Positions 50,001-61,200 of a stretch of 64,000 nt of DNA are shown here, in pieces. Source of the DNA: Solenopsis invicta. Lineage: Eukaryota; Arthropoda; Insecta; Hymenoptera; Formicidae. A model generated the notes under the pieces. It worked only from the letters and a program-made list of their open reading frames with translations, made no database searches and was not told the origin of the DNA. The translations under genes and the position numbers were made by a program. The first letter of the stretch is position 1. Each line of letters opens with the position of its first letter. The stretch lies in contig NC_052666.1 in assembly GCF_016802725.1 (NCBI RefSeq), positions 23,961,497-24,025,496 of the forward strand. Reading direction: 5' to 3'.

Positions 50001-53000
50001 TGCGCATGTGTGTGAGCTCGTGCGGCTTGGTTGCACGCCGCCATAACGTGGCGCGAGTATTTCGAATGTTTGAACGTGAACTAAGGACGCTATCTTTGTT
50101 TCACACAGAGCACCCATCGATTAACGTTTAAATGTAACGGAAAGAGGTCATCGAGTCATTATGCACATTTAAATCTATATTATGCAAAAATCTATATTAC
50201 GCTAACAATAATATTTTGTACTTTACATGGATATAAAATGAGAGAACGTAAAAGTAGCTTTTCTTGCGTATTATTGATCTTTAATTAAGATTCTGAATGA
50301 GAAAGAGGCCACGACGCGCAAGTGGAATCTCGGCGTCGGTGCAGCACGCTGTGCTCCGGGGAAACAAAATCCCACGCAGCATCCAGGAAGTGGTGAGGGG
50401 TGACACCGGATGCATTTCAATGAGGGGAGACGGACGAACGGGTTCGCGTAAAATAATTCTTTTTTGCGTTTCGCAGAGCGACCACCGTCTCTTATTCATT
50501 GTCCATACCGCAGGAGTGCATTTCAGTGAGGTGTCTGGTTGCACAGGTCGCTCTTTGTAACCCACAATAAAGTGAAAGCTCTACTATCTACTTCCTGACG
50601 ATATTTGTTACCGGAAACTTCCTCAACAGATTTGGTGACTAAGAGATTTATGCTGTTTGTATTATCAAGCGAAGTGTAATCACTAATTGACTTGTTATAA
50701 GGTACTAAATTGAATAACGCCTTAATTTATTTTATAACAATAATACAAATTAATAATATATTTTTCAAAATTTTATTAATCAAAGTTTTTAAAAAGTAAA
50801 ATAATTCAAGCGAGTCTTATTCAGCTCAGGTATCTTATAAAATTATAATTAACCGACTTTCTTATTACGTTTCCATTTTTTATGTTTAACAATTTTGGAT
50901 ACAATTATTGTATATTGATAAATTTTTTTTTTATGAAAAAAGTACATTTTCTCAAAATCGTGCAAGCATTTGCATATTTTATTTAGATAAAAATATTTAC
51001 TTATAATTAAATAGACAAATTACCTTAATTACCATAATTTTACATTGTATTTACATATTATTTTAATTAATGTTATTTTGTATTATTATTTTTTTACATT
51101 TAAATAATGATTTACAAATAAGTCAATATATTCTTAATTAAATTGTTTTTTAGATTATAAAACCTGATTATTTTGAATATCAAAATAAACAATAAATATT
51201 TTCTAGAACTGTAAGGAAAAATTACTTGATAAAAATTTTCTCATTTTATTTAAATAAAACATAATAACCAAAATATTTTAATACAGAAATTTTTAATCTG
51301 ACTACAAATAAATAAGCTATTAATGAAAACATTGTTTAATTCATTACTGCGTTATTGGATGTAACTATCGATAAAATGTTATTTATATAATTTTAAATGT
51401 TTACGTATCATTACGTAGATGATTACTAGCGATTAGTAAAAGAAAACAAACCTTTTCCACTCCGTGGATAACGCGTGGATATCGTGTAAGTGTTTACTAG
51501 TCGGCCAGATTATTTTGAAAGGAAGCTGGTGTTTATTCGCAGGCGAGGCGCGCGACCGGAAGGCGCATGGTCGCATCTGTATCGCGTGTTTACCGCCAAA
51601 AGAGTCTCACCTGTTTCGTCATTTCGCTATCAAAACCGGAGCTCTTACCTGAGGCCGCTACCGCGTTATCTCATCGCGTGCTAGCGACAACGGGAACAAA
51701 GATGTAGCCACGATAAATCACTTTTATCGAGCTCAAGGTGGTGGATCGAGATCGAGGTTGAGAATGGGTGTACTGTCTCGCGGATGCGATAATCCTACTT
51801 TGCTCCGAGACACGTTGGTGTCTGGCGTGATGAACGTTTCATGCCGAGCGGTGATAAATCAATCGGTTCACATACGTCAGGTCGCGGAACGTTAAAACTA
51901 TTTTTAGAAATTGGAATCGGTTAAACTACAGTCAACTGTCGTTGACGATTTGCGAATGTTCGACTTTTTACAAAGGGAAAAGTATTCATTATGCGAAACA
52001 TATATAAATGTTCGAAAGTTTCTTCGGGCACCTGCGATTGCCATTCGTTCGCGTAAGGTTCTTTATCGGAAGGATTCTCAATGCTCGGTCAGAATAATGT
52101 GTGTGGTATACGCCGTGCGGTAATATCCTTTGTCGTCGTCGCGATTGTGCCCACTTCCGTGGGAATTCGCGGAACGGAAGTGCAATTTCTGGCTGGTACC
52201 GTCGTGGCCAGCAGCTTCCATGACAGAGCAACGCGAAGAAAAAACGATCTTTAAAGAAACGATGCCAGGTGCAACGCGCTCTCTCGCGCCTTCTCACGGC
52301 AAGTACTCCGGATTTTTTCGGAGGAAATTGTGATGTCAGCTCTTGTTCCAGCGATTGTTCCACGAAGAAAATGCAAGCAATAAAAATAGACGATTCGTAG
52401 TTCCAGAATACTGGAGCATTTAATTAGCGATCGATAAGAAGATTGTGTTTCGATTATCGAGAAAAATATCTTTGTACTATTCAAGACTATCGATCGACTT
52501 TTCTTCTCTTAAACGCAGACGCTTCGCGACAAATGCTAAGGATGCTTACTCGTCGCGAGGCAGACGTTTCATCTTGACGTAGTACAAATTAGGTCACGCA
52601 TAACTCACGTGAAATTAGTTGCAGTAAGCATTGTAATTTCAAGCGATAACAATTCTCTTTTCTTTATTAGACGTATTGAGAAGAAAGAGGGATAAATAAA
52701 ACACATATATTAAAACATTTAACTATTTAATAATTTCTCTGAAATATATTATGTATTGCTGTGTAAAAAACAGATTTTTGTCTCTGTTAAACTGTTATTA
52801 TTTTGTATTTCCAAGTACAAAATAAAATATGGATTGATATTATAAGAATAAGTTATATTGCACGTTCATTTCTATAAATACATGTCATGGTATAAAATAT
52901 CATATAAATCAATTAGACCAAATCACGCACGATTCAGATTGCTTATTTCCAAATTTCTCAACAAATTGATTAAAATTAAAAATTTAACTTTGGTTTCTTT

Positions 53001-53297
53001 TCTTAAAGACATATTTGACACAATGTGTCTTTTTGTGACTAGAAATTTAAAATTAAAACAAATTTATGAATCGTCAATTTATAAGTTTCAGTTTACAAAA
53101 TTAGTCATTTTGTAAACGTAATTAAGGAACATTATTACCATTAATCGTATAAAAATTTCTTATAAATTCCTTTAGGAATTTATAAATAATTTACGTATTT
53201 AAAAATTTACGTTATTTTTTCACATTTGAAAGACCATGATATCATAAATTATGCTTATTATATATTAACGAATATCACAATTGATTTTTTGCATTAC
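46951..53297. other. Intergenic between dacapo and its short paralogue
   Basis: CT microsatellite 47049-47085, TA/T run 47997-48026, MITE at 48213-48440, GA repeat 49933-49952. More GC-rich patches at 48700-48980, 49700-50120, 50290-50570 and 51470-52360 hold only short unsupported frames. Directly downstream of the paralogue's stop is a 10-bp stem, 4-nt loop hairpin at 53161-53184. No additional gene recognised. Confidence 0.45.
48213..48440. mobile_element. MITE with CTGCGCACAATGGAGG termini
   Basis: Terminal inverted repeats of at least 36 bases with one mismatch, beginning CTGCGCACAATGGAGGAATA at both ends, then further paired blocks around GTTTCCTCAAT. Total 228 bases, no ORF: a clear non-autonomous DNA transposon. 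The target duplication is not obvious. Confidence 0.75.
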
Positions 53298-53492
53298 TTA
53301 ATTTTCTTCTATCGTTACGTTAGAATCTTTCTTGTTTTCTATTTTCTCCGTGTTTCCGCGTTCTTCTTGTACATTTGTATTTCCATTTATCTCCTCGGAT
53401 TCAAACGATTCATTTGGTTTTACCCATTTGAAGCGATCAGACTGTGGATCAGGAACTCCACGTATGAAATCGAAGCCCCATTTCTTCCTGGC
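53298..53492 (-). CDS. Short Cip/Kip CDK-inhibitor paralogue, exon 2 (CDK-binding half)
   Basis: Second, apparently terminal, coding exon. The acceptor is TAG at 53495-53493. The intron, 53493-53666, is 174 bp. The alternative upstream AG near 53558 would run into a stop, so the frame and the homology both select this acceptor. The exon opens A-R-K-K-W-G-F-D-F (46-54), the counterpart of R-K-W-N-F-D-F in p27 and W-G-F-N-F in the neighbouring dap, followed by F-K-W 66-68, which aligns with Y-E-W. After Pro71 the tail (72-109) is Glu/Asn/Ser-rich and acidic and ends at TAA (53300-53298). No counterpart of the tyrosine-containing ATP-cleft segment, no PIP box and no clear basic nuclear signal is seen. 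The RxLF-to-Trp spacing is 35 rather than 27 residues. A further exon cannot be excluded, since a weak GTAACG donor lies near the end. Confidence 0.86.
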   Translation of the reverse strand, partial: ARKKWGFDFIRGVPDPQSDRFKWVKPNESFESEEINGNTNVQEERGNTEKIENKKDSNVTIEEN

Positions 53493-53666
53493 CTACGCAA
53501 CAATAATCATTTCAGTTTTAGATCACGTAAATCGATGCGAATCTCTGCAATATTTTGCGTAGAATTACTTTATTCAAGTATAATTACATAATTGCGACGA
53601 AAAATAGTTTTAATGATCATTAGAATTTAACTTATTTAAAAAAAAAGAAAATTGTTTGTTTCTTAC

Positions 53667-53801
53667 CTCTTCGGCTTGTATTCGCCTTTCTTCCTCAAAA
53701 TAATGATTGGTATCGTTCTGATTTGCTTGTGAATTGTCTTCATCACCGTCTTCTTGAAAAAGTCTTCGACGTGCCTTTTCAATTTTGTTATTTTCAGCCA
53801 T
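53667..53801 (-). CDS. Short Cip/Kip CDK-inhibitor paralogue, exon 1 (cyclin-binding half)
   Basis: First coding exon of a second p21/p27-type inhibitor. The ATG at 53801-53799 (context GTGATGG) is the first in-frame Met after a TGA at 53864-53862. Encoded: 45 residues with the cyclin-groove motif A-R-R-R-L-F at 10-15, very close to the A-C-R-R-L-F of p21, then a Gln/Asn/Asp/Glu-rich stretch 16-32 and a charged helix-like run to Glu45. The G-P-V-D-H that normally follows the RxLF motif is absent. The exon ends in phase 0 at a GTAAGA donor (53666-53661) and joins complement(53298..53492). The joined CDS is 330 bp, 109 residues. It lies about 8.1 kb upstream of dap on the same strand. Named only by homology; no established gene symbol is known to me. 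Confidence 0.85.
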
Positions 53802-53947
53802 CACCAAGCGAGTTCTTATGAAAAAAAAAGAATTGAATTTTTTACAGCTTTTTGTATTTATTCATATATTTGCATGTACCATGTTATTAAAAAAATTCAA
53901 GTATAATTCTTTTACCAATTTTTTTATAGCTTTAATTACATTAATAA

Positions 53948-54045
53948 AAATATTGCAAAACGTTACAGCAATATTGCAACAACTTTGCAACGTTTCTGTA
54001 ACATTGTTTAAATGTTGCAATATTGATGCTGAAATGTATGCTATT
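53948..54045. mobile_element. Short hairpin element, GCAATATTGC family, copy 3
   Basis: CGTTACAGCAATATTGCAAC words and an inverted partner with GTTGCAATATTGATGC. Weaker symmetry than copies at 8339 and 23429. It lies 147-244 bases upstream of the ATG of the short CDK-inhibitor gene, so it may sit in that gene's promoter or leader. Confidence 0.45.
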
Positions 54046-54049
54046 TGAG

Positions 54050-57000
54050 TTTCTTTGAAAATTAATTTTATGAATTTGTAGATACAAATAGTGTTTAGGT
54101 ATGAATCATAATTTCTTTGTCCTTAATATAGATTAGTTGAATAAATAAAGTTAGAAGATTAATAAAAATTAATTTAAAAAATGATTAACATTTATATAAT
54201 TTATATAATTCCATTAACGTAAGAGGATAGATAATTGTAAATCTTCTACTTTTTTATTGTGAATATAATAGAAAGTTCAAAAAATTTAACAAGATAAAAG
54301 TTCAAAATTATTAAACAATTTGCTCTAAAATTTGTTCATGAAATTTTTATCTTTTCTTTCACAAAAATTTGTATACCGTGATATATCAATTTTTTAATAT
54401 AATTAATATGACAAAAACGATAAATTGTTAAGTGTTTAAAAGTATTACTTTTAAAATTATGATAGTATTAAAAATGATTAAAAAATTATTTAAAAGTTTT
54501 TATAACATTTTAGTAGTTTTATAAAAATTCATCATTTGCTTTAATAGAATGGTTAAATTAATTAGAAATACATTACTATTGGTAAATATATGTCGTTAGA
54601 AATGTGTGACATGTATTTGTAAAAAGATTATATAGAATCATATCAATTTTTTCTATAAAGTGCTCAAAAGGATTAATATTATACTTCGTGAATTTCGAGA
54701 CGCAATGCCTTCCTGTCTGATTTGGTATAAATTTTAAGAGAGTTTTATTGTATTACGGATAAAAAAATCAATAATATCCTTCGGCGTAAAGCTATTGAAT
54801 TTCCAGAAGGATTCGTCACAGCATAATGACAATACTCGGTATTAATCATTCAGCCGATACGCGACAAGTAACGAGTATGGCACTTCACGTTTTGTAAACA
54901 GGATGATATGCATTGAGACATCGAGAGTTGAGTCTTGACGTGTGAGAGAGAAAAAAGACCTTCGGTGCTGCCGCACATTGTGTCATTGAACGGATGTATC
55001 GGAATGCATTACATTTCCGGCACACTTGCTTTGCGAATATATTATCTATGTATATGTCGAACAGTATTTTTACACACATTGGAAGTCTTTTGATATCGCG
55101 GAGTTATTTTTCTAGTTATTTTTCATTAAAACGTTTTAAAGATGCGAAACTCAACACACATGTGCCTTATAATATTTTTCACCTAATTGAACAACTTATT
55201 CTTGAAACATGAAAAAATTCTCGCATTAAGGATATTCTCTAATCTTCATTTAATATAAAAATGTGGTTAAATTTTAAAGATAAGTTTATGATTAATATAT
55301 ACGAATATCTAAATGTTTTTTTTGAACTTTTTATTGTACAGTTTTTTTTATACTTAAAATATAATTTTCTGAAATAGCATTAAGTCTTGTGTGAAAAAGA
55401 GTTTTAAGTAATTTAATTGCAAATGAGATGTAAGAACATTGGAAAACTATATTTATATAAGAAAGAATAAAGTTTAAAAAACATTTTAGAATTAATAAAA
55501 TAAAGTTTTAATATATCACTTTTACGTAAGAGTACAAAATATTCATGAATTACACAATTCATGAATATTTCTTTTTAAATCTGACGTTACAATAGTTAAA
55601 GTGTGGCAATAGGTTTATTATTACATTTAAATCATTATAAACAATTCTTTTTCAATTTTTTCCCATCAATATTTATCAATATTATAAAAAAATAGTTTCA
55701 CATAACAAATTATTATTTGTATTGCTTAAATTTTATTTATTATTTATTACTTTAAAGATGACAATATCAAAAGTGCCTTTATTAAAAGATATATATGAAC
55801 GAAAAGGAGTTGTGCGACTTTCTTTTACTTTTTTAAGTTAGAGAATCTCTATAAAAAAAAAAAAAAATTAAAAAAGATAAAAAAGCGCGCTACAACTTGG
55901 AAAGCTACACAGTTTAATTTTTTTTTCAAACCTAGTAGACCGTTTAAATATTTTTCACTTATTATTCGTGCAGTAATCAGAAGTTTATGGCACTATGGAT
56001 ATGAATATCCATAATATACCAAAGATTACGCGCTAACATCCCAATTTATGTTTACATCGTTGGAGAGTCCCGGAGATTCCACTTTAAATGGGCACGCGTT
56101 CTCTTAATAATCGTCGTAGAGACGTCTCTTAATGCCAATAAGAATCGAATAGACTCTCGAGGTTACACCAGAGCCAGAGATAAGATTTCTCTTTATAGCC
56201 CTTACGTTCTTAATGATCGCCAACGGAACACCGCGCTTTTTTTACGCGCGTTCGTTAACACAAACTGGTTTGATTCCCCGGCTTTCGCTCAGGGCAACTA
56301 ACGAATGAATTCCACGTTATTCGCGTAATTACTATGATGTACGGTGGAGAGCAGGTGATACAGCCGAATGCATTAACTTCGCAGGTTACTTGCAGACGTG
56401 AATACACAAGGATGACGCAGTGTGCGCGATGCATCTCTCCCCGCTGGCCGGGTTAACGCACTCGGGTGTACGTGCTTTCCTTTCCCGGCATATTTTGGCC
56501 CGGGTACTCACGTGTACGTACGCGCGGATCGGCAAGATAAATGGGCGCTGTGTGGCGCGGTCCGCGAACCGAGGTGCGAGGTGGCTCGCGAGAGGGAAAG
56601 AGAGAGAGACGGAGAAAAACGAGCGGGTATTGTTGAAATCACTCGAACGGCGTCATGTGGAGCTGGCGATCATCCGATTCGGCATAATATATCGTCGCGG
56701 CGTAACTTGAAAATCACAATCGTCCGACAACGATATATATATATTTTTTTTTTCTTTTTGTTTTAAATCTGGAATCGCCGCGTACACTTTTTGCAACGAT
56801 CCAATTATTACGGATTTATCGCCGGCATAAATTTCGCGCGCCGTTTATTTGGTCGTCTAAAGCTGACAACAGCGATTTATCTGGAGCACTGTATGCCTGC
56901 TCAATAGACTTAACTGTCGCGGTACTGGAAGTACTTGAACTTTGAAACCGATGTCTCGCGCAGCTTTAACAAAACGTGAAATTACTTGTTTAATTTGACT

Positions 57001-57740
57001 TGTGTAGCTTTATCCAAATCTTAGATAATATAAGAGAATCACTATAACGTTTCTTCAATATTATGCGGTACATTCGAATTTTCGATTGAGAGCCTTGTAT
57101 TCTAAAAGACCAGTCTCTTTCGCATATTCCGCGCGCATACATCTGTAGCCAATCAAACAGGTAGTGGATTTATAAAGGTGCACGCTTTTCCCTGACCCAC
57201 TTAATTATTCGACTATTCCTCACAACTCACAAATATCTGATTGCACATTCAGTTTCGTCACAGTCTTGATTGTCACATAACAATTCGTCGCGAGACACAC
57301 AAATGCTAGATATATTTCATTTAATTGCACTTGCTAGTATTCAACTATCAAATTATTAAATTCAGGAGTTTATAAAAACATAAGAAAATGTGTGAAATGT
57401 AATATAAATAAAATATTCCGCGTAGACGAGTTAATTATGATATTTCCGATGTAATTTTATCGCGCCTTGCAAATTCTATTTCTAACATTTTTATTCTTCA
57501 TCTCTTTTCTTTTGCACGTCATGTCAATTTAATGCCCATCTCAAGTTACGTCACACAGGCTTTTGAAGTTACGTTAACAGCAGGTTGTGTCTCAGTTGAA
57601 AGCAGGAAAGGAAAGTATGCAGAAATAATTAATCCTGAAGTGCTACTCATATTTTTCTTATATTAATTTATTCACAGTGTGACCAAAATGTGCTAACACT
57701 GTGTGAAAAAGGTTTCTTTGATTTCTATTATGATTTTAGT
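54050..57740. other. Intergenic, no gene recognised
   Basis: Mostly AT-rich. A perfect 15-bp stem with a 4-nt ACAC loop lies at 55537-55570. A GC-rich patch lies at 56400-56720. TTATAAAGG at 57170-57178 is a possible TATA box with no gene attached. Nothing else seen. Confidence 0.45.
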
Positions 57741-57746
57741 ATTTAG

Positions 57747-57822
57747 ATTTTTGAGGCCGCTAAATCCGAATATCAACATTTCAAAATTTTAAATGATGGA
57801 TTTAATATAGCGGCTCAAAAAT
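57747..57822. repeat. Inverted repeat, about 20-base arms
   Basis: ATTTTTGAGGCCGCTAAATC at left and GATTTAATATAGCGGCTCAA at right pair with a small bulge around a short AT spacer. Non-coding. Confidence 0.4.
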
Positions 57823-58101
57823 TAAAAAATAATTGGATAGATGCTTATCAAAGTGATTATCCTAAAAAAAAAGCAAAGTTTTATCTGCTATTTAGAATAA
57901 AAAAGTTATAGTATATTTATAGATTTAGCGACTTTAATTTTTGAGTACTTATTTTTCTACAAATTTACTTCTTTTTCCAAATTTTAGTCCGCTTTATTAA
58001 TCCCGATAATTCATTTTGAAACTCTGATATTGTATGATTCTCCTCCTGGCGGAGGAGACTTTCGGAAGACATATGTATTAACTATTATAGGTTTTCTACA
58101 G

Positions 58102-58250
58102 TTTCTACAATAAGCTATTAGTCGGTATCACAAGTCATAAGACATAGGAATTGATCAATCACAGTCGAATATTCTCTTCACATTTGACTGTGAATGATCA
58201 ATTTTTATGGCTTATGACTTATGATACCGATTAATAGCTTATTGTAGAAA
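58102..58250. mobile_element. Foldback MITE with TTTCTACAATAAGC termini
   Basis: Arms of about 65 bases: TTTCTACAATAAGCTATTA at both ends in inverted orientation, followed by paired CGGTATCA, AAGTCATAAG and TTGATCAxTCACAGTC blocks. The spacer is about 20 bases. No ORF. Confidence 0.65.
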
Positions 58251-58254
58251 GCTA

Positions 58255-61200
58255 ATTAGATTTTGGCACGGTCGTGCTCGGTCGATAATCACAGTCTATA
58301 CTCACGGCCTAAACAGATATATTTATCAGATTTTAATAACAAAAACTGTACTAAAGTTGAATTAGCATTCGGGTAAAAATTTGCTCACAATCGCACTCTG
58401 GAATTAACGAAACTGGAATTAACGAAAGAAAAGAAACTCTCGTGGCCACACGTCGAGATATGAGAGTCCAGCCTAAACTGTTTGTACATTCGTCTACTCA
58501 CTACCCACTTTCCCGGAGCGTCTTTCATGCAGTTACTCACGGATGTGTCTGTGAAAGAAGTGTTGATAAGGTTTCGGCTTTATCTGGCTATTAATTACAC
58601 GAGCGGGTGCACTCGATTGAGATCGTTTCTGTTGCACTTCGTTTTAATTGCACACGCTCTTTTATCTCGGTCTTCGCACGTGCGTCTCGTATTTCGGTTT
58701 AACATCCGTCTCGGCCGGCTGCCAAGTTCGCACAGTTAAAGCTAAATCGATAAGCACGTTTTCGTTGGGGGTGTCGAACCCTCGATGGGGTGGCTGTGCG
58801 CGCGCACGAGGGTACGACACCCGATGGAAACGTGCTTATCGATCCGGCTTCAATTGCGCGAAATTCAAACGCGGATTTTTTATTAATTCATTAGTAACAC
58901 ACCTGGAAAAGTTGTAAAAAAAAAGTTTCAGCGCTTGGCCACCTTTTGTTTTTTAGACATTATTATATATGATTACTATATGTGTGAATCACGAGTATTC
59001 ATATTTATTGCTTAAAAACATTATTAATGCATAAATAAAATGTGTAATAATATATTTGCCATCGGAAACCATTATTATTCAACAATGATAAGTATTTGTA
59101 TTAGAAAATAATTAATTTTATTTTGCTGTTCCCCTTCCCCCCCTCACCCGTATTCGACGCCGCTGGATTTCAGAATTTGGCTGCCAAGTCCGGCTGTTGG
59201 CTTCAGCCTTGTACGTTGGAGAGTCTCCGCGCTCAGCCGATGAATCGTTCGCGAAGCTCACGTACCGATCACGTGATTCACGTGAGTCCCATATGTCATC
59301 GAACTTTCGGGAATCGGTGCATGCAGCATCGCAAATTCACGTACTCGCGCAAATCGTCTATCGCGCGAGCCGGCACTCGTTTCCTGCTCGTGCGTAAAGT
59401 CATTCGTTACTCGTACGAGACGGAGGAGTGCGAATCGAAACACGTGTACCGATTGCTCTGTGTGCGTTAAATTTGCAATTCGTCGTTTTCACAAGTTCAA
59501 CGTCTCGCGCCGCGTGCCACATCAATATTCTTGACGATTTCGATGGCCTGTAAATTCCGCAACGTGATTCATCTCCGATTAGTAGAACAATTCCGATCAG
59601 CCGACTAATCTCCCGCGGCATGTCCGAGACAGTCTCCATCCCAACTGCACCGGTCGATAAACAATACGTTATCCATTGTAATTACGCCAAAGAGATAAAC
59701 CCGTCGCAGATAAAACACCGATGCATTGAAAACAGGAACGATTATCTGTATCGATTATCATTGCATTCGAAAGATAGGGCAGCAGCGAGAGACCAGAGTC
59801 GAGAACGTTTGCTCCTATTTCTTTTGTGAAAACTTAACAAACGTGAATGATTTTGTGCAAGTAAAAACTCATGTCGAACGTTTATTTGGTTACTTCATTT
59901 TCTATTCCCGGTTTTCAAAGAGAGCGTACCCTGAGAAAAAAATTTTTGTGATTCAAGCAAATATATTATTAGTACTATTCAAGTAAATTATTTACATCAT
60001 ACAAGTAAACATTACATATTTACTTCACATAACGTAACATAAAAAATTTTCATGATTTGAGTAAACATATTCATTTCAAAGCCAAAATGATGTCGGCCAG
60101 TGCTCTTAACTTAAATGATTTGAAAAATATTTCTGAGAAAAAATAATAGCGTGCAGCTCGGTCTTTTTTATTTTCCGTAAATCACTCAAAACTAACTTAC
60201 ATCGCGATTGCTGATATCCAAATATTTTGAGATGTAAACGGCACTTTTTTATTTATTTACAGGATGACGGAAAAGTGAGAGAACGAACATTGACGCCACT
60301 CACCGAATCGCGGACGAAGAAACTTTTCGTTGCTACGGCCGTGACACTTCGCGTGCAACTACGGTAAGTCCTAGCTGCATGCTGCATCTCGGCTGCAATT
60401 CACTCACTAGCCTAGTTTCTATAGTTTCGCTTGCGCCAGCAAGTGACCAGTGCAAAATAGAACGCATGCGCGCGAAAGAACCCGTTAACCGCACATTCTA
60501 TTGCCTTGACATTGATCGCAAAATGGATTTGGGCAAGCATTTTAGTTAGTAAAGTGCGATATTTTTCCGATGAAAGAACGTGACTCGAATGTTCCGCGAA
60601 CCTTATTCCGTCCGCAAGATAAAGGTGGGAGAGGAATATGATTAGCAAGTAGATCACGTTAGGACTACCTTTAAGAAGCTCTATGAGAATTATTGCGTCA
60701 CCCTGGGGCGCGCATTTCCGTTCTAGATTAATGTCTTCTTTCGTGGAACCGTCCGGGCGGGAATGGAACTTAATTGATGCACGTCCGATACTTCGCGCGA
60801 TGCCATAATGATAGCGCTTTAATTAACAGCGTTGCGCCGTTATCGTGCGCTTGGGGCCCAAGGTTACGATTTTCCGAGGAGCACCAGACGGATCGCATTT
60901 ACAATCAAGAAGAGTAACGTGCTGCTCGTGGAATTCGATAAGCGTACGTCGATTGAGCGTAACGCGAAGATTATTCTCTGACTCATTGTATCTTATTGAA
61001 ACGCTGCTTGTCACGATAAGACGCGGAACTGGGAGAAATTTGCGTTGCTTCGTGACAGTTGATCTTTCCGCAGTTTTAACCTTTTCATCAAAACAAAATG
61101 AGATAATTACCAATTAAGCTGGTGTACCACGCATATGTATTTACGTATTAAATTAATTATAGATATTTCAAAATTCACGAAATGTTTTACTTTTACTGTT

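Noticed and set aside
53226..53591. 121-codon + strand frame
   Set aside because: Antisense shadow of exon 2 of the short CDK inhibitor.
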